A stretch of 64,000 nucleotides of DNA from Psychrosphaera saromensis (GTDB lineage: Bacteria; Pseudomonadota; Gammaproteobacteria; Enterobacterales; Alteromonadaceae), in the NCBI RefSeq assembly GCF_002954545.1, contig NZ_MSCH01000003.1, positions 2,023,991 to 2,087,990 on the forward strand, written 5' to 3'. Made by a program: the position numbers and the translations under genes. Under the pieces are notes generated by a model. It saw only the letters and a program-made list of their open reading frames with translations. It searched no databases and had not been told where the DNA came from. Shown piece by piece: positions 57,410-64,000 of this stretch; the first letter of the stretch is position 1, and the number at the start of each line of letters is the position of its first letter.

Positions 57410-58387
57410 ATGAAAGAGTTTGAGCTCATTCGGAAATATTTCTCCGAGCGTGGGCCTAAACGCAAGGATGTAGTGTTAGGCGTTGGCGATGACGCCGCTC
57501 TAACACGAGTACCGCAAGACAAGCTTCTTGTTATTGCCACAGATTCGATGGTTGAAAATACCCATTTTTTCCCAGATACATCTCCTCGTTCAATAGGTCA
57601 CCGTTGTCTCGCTGTTAATTTAAGTGACTTTGCCGCTATGGGGGCTGAACCTGCATGGGCGTCGGTTGCTATTACGTTACCAACAGTAGATGAAGCTTGG
57701 ATTGAAGAGTTTGCCAACGGTTTATTTGAAGTTGCAGAATATTGTAATGTGCAAATAGTTGGTGGCGATACAACTCAGGGGCCATTAGCGGTTACGGTTT
57801 GTTTGAAAGGTTTTGTGCCTGAGAATAAAGTCCTGTTGAGAAGTGGCGCTAAAGCCGGTGATTGGATTTATGTTACCGGAAGTTTAGGTGACTCTGCGTT
57901 AACGGTTGCATCAAAGCTTAATAAAATAAATGTACCTGCTGGGCTGTTAGCTCAAGCAGAGCAAAAATTTAACTTCCCTGTGGCTCGATTAGCGGCAGGT
58001 CAGGTGCTTCGTCGTGCAGCAACGTCTGCAATTGATATATCAGATGGTCTAATTCAAGACCTGTCACATATACTTACAGCTTCAAAAGTCTCGGCTGAAA
58101 TAGACGTAGCAAGTTTACCTATATCTTCGGCTGTTACCGCTAGTCTAGATGAAGATAGTGCGATTGTTATGGCATTAATTGGTGGTGAAGATTACGAGTT
58201 ATTATTCACACTTCCAGAAGAGCAAAAAGGCTATTTAGAACAAAATGCCACTGCTATGGGCGTTGATTTTACTTGTATAGGTCAAATCAGAGGTGGGGAT
58301 AACGGTATCAGCTTAGTTAAAGCTGGTGATAAGTACCCGACGCCAAACATGAATGGATACCAACATTTTTCTTCTGAGGAAAACTAA
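57410..58387 (+). CDS. thiL: thiamine-monophosphate kinase
   Basis: A 325-residue enzyme making thiamine diphosphate, the cofactor of the transketolase in this window. The PurM-like fold is marked by LGVGDDAALTRV, VATDSMVE-type metal ligands (IATDSMVENTHF), RCLAVNLSDFAAMGAEPAW, IVGGDTTQGP and AIDISDGLIQDLSHIL. Its stop overlaps the pgpA start as TAATG. Confidence 0.96.
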   Translation: MKEFELIRKYFSERGPKRKDVVLGVGDDAALTRVPQDKLLVIATDSMVENTHFFPDTSPRSIGHRCLAVNLSDFAAMGAEPAWASVAITLPTVDEAWIEEFANGLFEVAEYCNVQIVGGDTTQGPLAVTVCLKGFVPENKVLLRSGAKAGDWIYVTGSLGDSALTVASKLNKINVPAGLLAQAEQKFNFPVARLAAGQVLRRAATSAIDISDGLIQDLSHILTASKVSAEIDVASLPISSAVTASLDEDSAIVMALIGGEDYELLFTLPEEQKGYLEQNATAMGVDFTCIGQIRGGDNGISLVKAGDKYPTPNMNGYQHFSSEEN

Positions 58388-58917
58388 TGTCAGACCCTGT
58401 CGAACAAAATAAAGTAGAAGCTGTGCAAACTGAAGAAAGCCAAACCCAAGAACAGAAGTTCAATATGTGTAATAAAGTACATTTATTGGCAACTGGATTT
58501 GGGAGTGGTTTATTACCAGTAAGTCCTGGAACTTTTGGTACAGTAGCGGCTATTCCTTTCTATTTATGTTTTGTTTATGCGCCTGATTGGACTTTTTGGT
58601 TATTCACTTTACTCACTTGTTTGGTAGGTCCATATATTTGTGGCAAAGCGGCCGACGATATTGGCGTACACGATCATAAGTCTATTGTATGGGACGAGTT
58701 TGCTGGATTTTTCATTACCATGTGTTTTGTGCCGTTTACTTGGATGAACGTACTCGCTGGATTTATCCTGTTTCGTTTTTTCGACATTATCAAACCTTGG
58801 CCAATCTCTTGGCTAGATAAGCACGTACATGGCGGAACAGGCATTATGATAGACGATATAGTCGCTGGTATTATCTCAGCGGGCATATTGTTTTATATAC
58901 AGCCTTTTATAAACTAA
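58387..58917 (+). CDS. pgpA: phosphatidylglycerophosphatase A
   Basis: A 176-residue inner-membrane phosphatase that makes phosphatidylglycerol. FGSGLLPVSPGTFGT, the DDIGVHDHKSIVWDEFAGFF active-site block and WLDKHVHGGTGIMIDDIVAG are conserved. Three to four membrane helices are visible. The first ~30 residues are an acidic Gln/Glu-rich tail not seen in short family members. It ends the nrdR-pgpA run. Confidence 0.95.
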   Translation: MSDPVEQNKVEAVQTEESQTQEQKFNMCNKVHLLATGFGSGLLPVSPGTFGTVAAIPFYLCFVYAPDWTFWLFTLLTCLVGPYICGKAADDIGVHDHKSIVWDEFAGFFITMCFVPFTWMNVLAGFILFRFFDIIKPWPISWLDKHVHGGTGIMIDDIVAGIISAGILFYIQPFIN

Positions 58918-59164
58918 ATTAAATCACTAAATTATCTCAGTAAGTACAGCTCACTATCAAGTGAGCTGAGTATGCCAATCAAAGCACTCATTTATTTGAT
59001 TAACAGTTCAACAGCTAACACTAACCAGTATTTAGCTTTACAGACCCCTTTAATACCTAATACAAGGCTTTCAAATCCCCCCTGTTTTACGTTAATATTT
59101 TGATGTTAAATTGTAATATAAAATAACCCCTATCTAATCAAACAAAGTAAGAAGAGTTCCGCCA

Positions 59165-59740
59165 ATGCCCGAACCTGATCTAAATCGAGTCATGACATTC
59201 GTAACACCACAAGAGCTTGGGCAGTGGCTTAAAGCCAATCACAACGTAGAAACTGAGTTGTGGGTTAAGGTATTCAAAAAAGGGACGAAAGTACCAAGTG
59301 TGACTTGGGATGATATTGTCATTGAGTCTTTGTGTTGGGGCTGGATTGATGGCATTAAAAAGTCACTAGATGAGCAAACTTATCTTCAGCGTATAACGCC
59401 TAGAAAGGCGAGAAGTAACTGGTCGAAAAGGAATGCAGTTCATGTGGATCGTTTGATTAGTGAAGGGCGAATGAATGAGTCTGGACTGGTACATGTTCGT
59501 GCCGCCAAAGCGGATGGCCGATGGGATAATGCGTATGTGGTCAGCGAAATGACAGTACCTGATGACTTTCTAGCTGCATTAGAGGGGAAACATAAAGCGA
59601 AGCAGTTTTTTGATACGCTTAATAAATCAAATCGTTATGTTATCGCGCATGGATTAACAAGTGCAAAGAAGTTGGAAACCAGAACTAGGCGCTTTGTAAA
59701 ATTTATGGATATGATGGAACGTGAAGAAAAACCGGTTTAG
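59165..59740 (+). CDS. YdeI/OmpD-associated family protein
   Basis: A 191-residue soluble protein. TPQELGQWLKANHNVETELWVKVFKKG, TWDDIVIESLCWGWIDGIKK and QRITPRKARSNWSKRNAVHVDRLI match the YdeI/OmpD-associated family, whose biochemical role is unknown. A YjbR-like C-terminal part follows (about 100-190). It is preceded by ~250 bases with only a small hairpin (58948-58967) and is transcribed alone. Confidence 0.88.
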   Translation: MPEPDLNRVMTFVTPQELGQWLKANHNVETELWVKVFKKGTKVPSVTWDDIVIESLCWGWIDGIKKSLDEQTYLQRITPRKARSNWSKRNAVHVDRLISEGRMNESGLVHVRAAKADGRWDNAYVVSEMTVPDDFLAALEGKHKAKQFFDTLNKSNRYVIAHGLTSAKKLETRTRRFVKFMDMMEREEKPV

Positions 59741-59813
59741 TTTATTTCATTTTCCCAGCTTGGTAATGTTTTGACAGTTTTAGGTTTGTTGTAATTGAGC
59801 TAATTTATAGGCA

Positions 59814-59846
59814 TAAAAAAAGCCCTACAAAGTAGGGCTTCTTTAT
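59814..59846. terminator. bidirectional terminator between ydeI-like gene and pssA
   Basis: AAGCCCTAC pairs with GTAGGGCTT across a 3-nt loop. A run of A to the left serves as the T run for pssA on the minus strand. Confidence 0.9.
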
Positions 59847-59864
59847 TACAAAAGAGATGAGTGA

Positions 59865-60686
59865 TTAATCTTTTTTGTCTTCTTTAGTTGTCGCTTTTTT
59901 AGAACTGTCTTTGTCACTAAGCTCTTCATCATTGTTGTCACCAACAACATGTTCTAGCTTTAATTTCTTAACGGTTCTTATTGTGATCACTGGACCAGAA
60001 AGGGCGTAAAGCGCAAATACTGCTAATAATATTTCTGCAGGGCTTGCCGCTACAAATGTAAATATTAAGACAATAACTAGTACTGCAACAAAAGAAACCT
60101 TTCCACGCCACTCAATTTCTTTAAATGAGCTATAACGGAAGTTACTTACCATAAATAAACCACATAGAGCAGTAATAATGGCTAACGGTATGCTGTAATC
60201 GTGGCCACTAACATCATAACCAACACCACACCAAACTAATGACGCAATAACAGCCGCGGCGGCAGGAGATGCTAAACCTTGGAAATAACGTCCATCAGCT
60301 ACGCCAATTTGAGTATTAAAACGTGCAAGTCTTAATGCAGCACAAGCAACATATATAAATGCAGCTAACCAGCCAAACTTACCTAAGCTACTTAAACCAT
60401 AGTTATAAGTGACTATTGCAGGGGCAACACCAAAAGAAACAATGTCAGCCATGCTGTCATACTCAGCACCAAATGGACTTTGTGTATTTGTCATTCGGGC
60501 TACTCGGCCATCTAATCCGTCAAAGATCATGGCGACAAAAATAGCAATTGCAGCAGCTTCGAAGTTGCCATTCATAGAAGAGACTATGGCAAAAAAGCCT
60601 GAAAATAATCCAGCGGTAGTTAGCAAATTAGGAAGCAAATAAATACCGCGATGAGTTGTGGTTGGAGAATCTGATTTGTTTGTCAT
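59865..60686 (-). CDS. pssA: CDP-diacylglycerol--serine O-phosphatidyltransferase
   Basis: A 273-residue membrane enzyme making phosphatidylserine from CDP-diacylglycerol and serine. The CDP-alcohol phosphotransferase motif is complete: FDGLDGRVAR, then FGAEYDSMAD (DGx2ARx8Gx3Dx3D). Six or more membrane helices precede a charged Asp/Lys-rich C-terminal tail (DSSKKATTKEDKKD). This is the integral-membrane class II type. Confidence 0.94.
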   Translation of the reverse strand: MTNKSDSPTTTHRGIYLLPNLLTTAGLFSGFFAIVSSMNGNFEAAAIAIFVAMIFDGLDGRVARMTNTQSPFGAEYDSMADIVSFGVAPAIVTYNYGLSSLGKFGWLAAFIYVACAALRLARFNTQIGVADGRYFQGLASPAAAAVIASLVWCGVGYDVSGHDYSIPLAIITALCGLFMVSNFRYSSFKEIEWRGKVSFVAVLVIVLIFTFVAASPAEILLAVFALYALSGPVITIRTVKKLKLEHVVGDNNDEELSDKDSSKKATTKEDKKD

Positions 60687-60810
60687 ATAACCTTGATACT
60701 ATCTAGTTAAAATTACTTTTATTACTTGGCAAAATAATAACATAGTTATTGTTCTGACAAAATAATACATTTACACATTAAAACTAACAGAAGTTAAACT
60801 TCTATATTAG

Positions 60811-61530
60811 TTATTCAGTCGTTGTTTCTTCATTACTTATAGGTGTTAACGGCCAGCCACCTAATTCTTTAAATCTATTTACCATATAACAGAACAGGTC
60901 TGCGGTTTTTTCTGTATCGTAAATTGCTGAATGAGCTTCTTTATTATTAAAGCCTAAACCCGCTTGAATACAAGCTTGAGCCAATACCGTTTGTCCTAAT
61001 GTTAATGCTGCAAACGACGTAGTGTCAAAAGTAACAAAAGGGTGGAAAGGAACACGTTTGTATTTTTCTCGTTCAATAGCGGCCATGAAAAAACCATGAT
61101 CGAATGAGGCATTATGAGCCACAATGACGGAACGCTGACAACCCGCTTCTTTTTGCCCTTTACTCACTGCTTTACAAATTTCTTTTAACATTTCACTTTC
61201 AGGTACTGCGCCACGTAATGGATTAAACGGGTCTATTCCATTAAAGTCGATAGCAGCTTGCTCTATGTTTGCGCCTTCAAATGGCTCAACATGAAAATGG
61301 ATTGTTTTATCTTTTTCTAATACACCATCAGCATTCATTTTTAATGTTACAGCTGCAATTTCTAATAATGCGTCGGTCTTTGCATTAAAACCAGCGGTTT
61401 CAACGTCGATAACCACAGGATAAAAACCACGAAAGCGTGAAGATAATAAATTGGGATCTTTTGACTTGGACTCGACTTTATTAACATCGTTTTTGGTGTC
61501 AGAGGTTTCTGTAGTTGGGGTTGAATTCAT
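60811..61530 (-). CDS. rnt: ribonuclease T
   Basis: A 239-residue DEDD exonuclease that trims tRNA and other RNA 3' ends. [28 protein letters not shown] holds the first D and [11 protein letters not shown] the next [17 protein letters not shown] the H and last D. Compared with E. coli RNase T, the N-terminus is longer by ~25 Thr/Asp/Lys-rich residues. I use the Met at 61530. In-frame starts upstream (ATG 61596, TTG 61602) would lengthen it further; none has a clear ribosome-binding site. It diverges from motY, the order known in Vibrio. Confidence 0.93.
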   Translation of the reverse strand: MNSTPTTETSDTKNDVNKVESKSKDPNLLSSRFRGFYPVVIDVETAGFNAKTDALLEIAAVTLKMNADGVLEKDKTIHFHVEPFEGANIEQAAIDFNGIDPFNPLRGAVPESEMLKEICKAVSKGQKEAGCQRSVIVAHNASFDHGFFMAAIEREKYKRVPFHPFVTFDTTSFAALTLGQTVLAQACIQAGLGFNNKEAHSAIYDTEKTADLFCYMVNRFKELGGWPLTPISNEETTTE

Positions 61531-61602
61531 TGACAAAGCATTAACCAGATTCAGATAAATTTTATCTATTATCTCATGCAAATGTTTTTTGTGCATTGGC
61601 AA

Positions 61603-61937
61603 TTTATATAAATTGGCACTTTATGTGACTATATAATCTAGTTCTATACTCAGTGTTGCTTATTTGGTCATCAAGATGTTTAATTTAATGCAGCTTTACA
61701 CTCGCTGCATTGGTAGATTGTGGATATGAAAATAAACCGTAATTGGTTTTATATTCACAGATCACTTAGTTACTATGCGTTGTGGTATTTTTATTGCTTA
61801 CTCTAATCAAATGTTAATTAATACTCAGCGGACTCATCGTTAGGACGTTACTGTATGATTAACACAGTTTATAACCTAGACTTATCAGTGAAGTATCCTT
61901 TTACTTGATTTATAAAGACTAAATAGCAAAGTAGAGT
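61603..61937. other. divergent intergenic region, rnt / motY
   Basis: Promoters for both genes must lie here. No flagellar sigma-28 or sigma-54 element could be recognised, and no small gene is evident. Confidence 0.5.
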
Positions 61938-62819
61938 ATGAATAAAATTAAAATAATTTTTATCTTAGTGGCAATCGTATGCCAAATTTTGCCGTTGTCG
62001 GCTAACGCTGACTACCGTCGCTATTCTGGCACATTGGGTAATTCAAAGTGGAATGTCACCACAGAATCAAAATTACAATGTGATTTAACTCACCAGATCC
62101 CTAATTACGGCTACGCCATTTTTAAAAGTGAAGCGGGAAAAATTGTTAATTTAGGTTTTGAGTTAGACATGATGCGTTTACCTGCGGATTATAGTTTAGC
62201 TAATATAGAATCGGTTCCACCTAATTGGCGTCCAGGAACCGCATCAAAACAAATTACAACTATGCAATGGCGCAAGCAATTCAATGGTGATGTTGATGAA
62301 AATTCAGCTTGGGTGATGCTAACTGAATTAGAAAAAGGTTATTTCCCAACGTTATATTATTCTGACTGGCACAATAAAAGCGACCGAGTTGCAGTTGCGT
62401 TATCGGCCACCAATTTTACCGATAGCTATTATAAGTTTTTAAACTGCATGGACAATTTGTTGAAATACAACTTTGTTGATATTGCTCAATTGGATTTAAA
62501 TTTTGAATTTGGCGGTGCGGTTTTAGATAAGTCTTCAAAAGTAAAACTGGCTAAAGTGAGAGAATACTTAAAGTACGACAATGAAATCGAATCGATTACA
62601 GTCAAAGCTTATAGCGATTCTTGGGGCGGACGTTGGAAAAACTTAGAGGTATCTATTAAGCGAGCGGAAGAAATAAAACAACTGCTTGTTGATGCGGGTA
62701 TTCATGAAAGTAAAATAACCATTGAAGGTTTTGGTGAGAAACGTCATGTGGCATCAAACCAGAATGAACTAGGCCAACAAGCGAATAGACGTGTGATTGT
62801 TGAAATGATTAAACCTTAA
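61938..62819 (+). CDS. motY: sodium-type flagellar T-ring protein MotY
   Basis: A 293-residue periplasmic protein with a signal peptide (to about residue 24, NADYRR). The N-terminal domain (25-170) reads YSGTLGNSKWNVTTESKLQCDL. The C-terminal OmpA-like peptidoglycan-binding domain contains LNFEFGGAVLD, SKRAEEIKQLLVDAG-type helices and the terminal NRRVIVEM. MotY with MotX forms the T ring around the basal body and is needed for PomAB sodium-driven rotation. It therefore implies a polar sodium flagellum and links to the filament genes at the other window end. Confidence 0.93.
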   Translation: MNKIKIIFILVAIVCQILPLSANADYRRYSGTLGNSKWNVTTESKLQCDLTHQIPNYGYAIFKSEAGKIVNLGFELDMMRLPADYSLANIESVPPNWRPGTASKQITTMQWRKQFNGDVDENSAWVMLTELEKGYFPTLYYSDWHNKSDRVAVALSATNFTDSYYKFLNCMDNLLKYNFVDIAQLDLNFEFGGAVLDKSSKVKLAKVREYLKYDNEIESITVKAYSDSWGGRWKNLEVSIKRAEEIKQLLVDAGIHESKITIEGFGEKRHVASNQNELGQQANRRVIVEMIKP

Positions 62820-62911
62820 GTATTAGCACACTAAGTTAGCGTTACTACCATAAGCGACTGTATAAATTGGTGATAGGCTAAGAGGGCGTTAGTCGGTTGC
62901 TATTTATAAAT

Positions 62912-62945
62912 AAAAAAACCTAATCATTTATGATTAGGTTTTTTT
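62912..62945. terminator. bidirectional terminator between motY and MCP
   Basis: AAAAAAACCTAATCA pairs with TGATTAGGTTTTTTT over a 4-nt loop. Long A and T runs on both sides serve both convergent genes. Confidence 0.95.
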
Positions 62946-62974
62946 GTTTGAGTGATTTAATTCACCGTAAGTTA

Positions 62975-64000
62975 TTAGGATTTATTAGCGAGTTTCATGG
63001 CTCGTTTTTTTAATTCTTCCATCTGTGCATCAATACTAATGACATTGTTGAGTTTATAACTATCGATACTGTCGTCCATATCCATTGCCGAGGCGGCTAT
63101 GTTTTTAGCTTCATTCGCCACACTTTCCGCACCAATAACATTCTCACTAGATTGTTCATAAATGATTAGGATATTTTTATTCACTTCTAATATCGCATCA
63201 CTTTGATCGCTAGTATTCATAGATACTGAGTCAGTGACTTCTTGAATTGCAGCTATTTTATCAACGATTACGTTTAATACATTTTCTATTTGAGCCGCTT
63301 TTTCAGCGCCTGAAATTGCAAACTCTTTACCCACGTTAATAACCTCATAGGATGTAGTTGCACTTTCTTGTAACTCTAATACTAAACTAGATATCTCTTC
63401 TGTGGAGTCTTGGGTTCGTTTAGCTAAATTTCTAACTTCTTCTGCGACAACTGCAAAACCTCGTCCTTGTTCGCCGGCTCTTGCTGCTTCTATTGCGGCA
63501 TTTAATGCCAGTAAATTGGTTTGATCAGCAATTGATTTAATCAACTCTACCATTGACGATATATTACCAACTTTTTGATTGAGCTGCTCGATGGCTTCTG
63601 CAGAATTAGACATTTCATCGGCAGAACGTCTTATCACTGTAACTGCTTCTTCAACCGATTTTTTACCTGATTGAGATTCTTCTAATACTAAATTTACGTT
63701 AGCAGCGTTGTCTTTCATCGACTCAGAAATAACTTGTACATTGGTACTCATCTCTTCTGCAGCCGATGCGATAGTTTGAACATTTGCTTGTTGCAATAAC
63801 AAGTTAGATTGACTTTGACTAATGGCTATTGCGGTTTCATGGACAGAGACGGTAATATTTTTAGAGGTGTTACTAAACATAGTGAAGTCTTCACTAATCA
63901 AAGTTAATATTTTATTTACGTTGACGGCAATATTACCTAATTCATCTTCACTGATGACTTCAATAACCCGAGTTAAATCTTTATTTTCAAGTATGTAACT
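62975..64000 (-). CDS. methyl-accepting chemotaxis protein, C-terminal part (cut by window end)
   Basis: The frame stays open to base 64000, so the true start lies outside; the in-frame TTG at 63901 is not the start. The upstream-most residues ([25 protein letters not shown]) look like the second half of a HAMP domain. The rest is the cytoplasmic coiled coil with the signalling tip [20 protein letters not shown] and [18 protein letters not shown]. It ends ...[11 protein letters not shown] without an obvious NWxxF CheR tether. The sensor domain is not visible. Confidence 0.94.
   Translation of the reverse strand, partial: SYILENKDLTRVIEVISEDELGNIAVNVNKILTLISEDFTMFSNTSKNITVSVHETAIAISQSQSNLLLQQANVQTIASAAEEMSTNVQVISESMKDNAANVNLVLEESQSGKKSVEEAVTVIRRSADEMSNSAEAIEQLNQKVGNISSMVELIKSIADQTNLLALNAAIEAARAGEQGRGFAVVAEEVRNLAKRTQDSTEEISSLVLELQESATTSYEVINVGKEFAISGAEKAAQIENVLNVIVDKIAAIQEVTDSVSMNTSDQSDAILEVNKNILIIYEQSSENVIGAESVANEAKNIAASAMDMDDSIDSYKLNNVISIDAQMEELKKRAMKLANKS

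Noticed and set aside
58948-58967. Hairpin AGCTCACT/AGTGAGCT after pgpA as an intrinsic terminator
   Set aside because: The stem is perfect but no T run follows, so terminator function is not supported.
59066-59090. TTCAAATCCCCCC resembling a tRNA T-arm
   Set aside because: No matching acceptor, D or anticodon arms lie upstream.
1-64000. CRISPR arrays, insertion sequences, prophage genes, rRNA or tRNA genes
   Set aside because: I looked for spaced direct repeats, transposase motifs, phage structural genes and tRNA-like arms and saw none.

Overview
The window reads as chromosome of a marine, motile gammaproteobacterium of the Alteromonadales, most like Colwellia/Thalassotalea-type genera. 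The grounds are AT-rich DNA, gamma-type gene orders (bamD / rluD-pgeF-clpB; nrdR-ribD-ribE-ribBX-ribH-nusB-thiL-pgpA; epd-pgk; rnt / motY), a MotY protein typical of sodium-driven polar flagella, and several chemoreceptor and PilZ genes. The genus is an inference; no rRNA or tRNA gene was found to test it.

Region 1 (1-16250) is a flagellar filament locus. It holds the 3' end of one flagellin, then flaG, fliD, a small FliT/FlaI-like gene and fliS. A tight six-gene cassette follows (GT41/OGT-like glycosyltransferase, two paralogous methyltransferases, an ATP-grasp/HAD fusion, and two paralogous five-bladed-propeller glycosidase-like proteins). An opposing pair encodes a DegT-type sugar aminotransferase and a WbqC-like protein. 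The locus ends with two more flagellins. One of these carries a roughly 320-residue insert with a zinc-metallopeptidase HExxH motif plus a downstream Glu, which makes it a proteolytic flagellin of the flagellinolysin type. Together the genes look like a set for building, decorating and arming the flagellar filament.

Region 2 (16250-34950) is mostly metabolism and proteolysis: a DUF2919-like membrane protein, metK under a clear MetJ-box operator, two peptidase lipoproteins (M16 and M3), a Cache-type chemoreceptor, a DM13 lipoprotein, tkt, epd, pgk, a peroxiredoxin-glutaredoxin hybrid, a MalY/PatB-type lyase, a nitroreductase and a DUF3087-like membrane protein.

Region 3 (35000-38300) has small genes: a hotdog thioesterase, a HupE/UreJ-like membrane protein, an unlisted 29-residue membrane peptide, an enoyl-CoA hydratase, and a CheY-like receiver paired with an ArsR regulator.

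Region 4 (38300-64000) is conserved core: bamD, rluD, pgeF, clpB, a large two-PilZ protein, radA, a small PilZ protein, ettA, glyA, nrdR, the riboflavin operon with a degenerate GTP-cyclohydrolase domain (RibBX type), nusB, thiL, pgpA, a YdeI-like protein, pssA, rnt, motY and a chemoreceptor cut by the window end. Many gene ends carry readable intrinsic terminators. Short tandem repeats lie near 12758, 21134 and 44161.

The strongest candidate for an unusual system is the peptidase-bearing flagellin beside a non-standard glycan-modification cassette.
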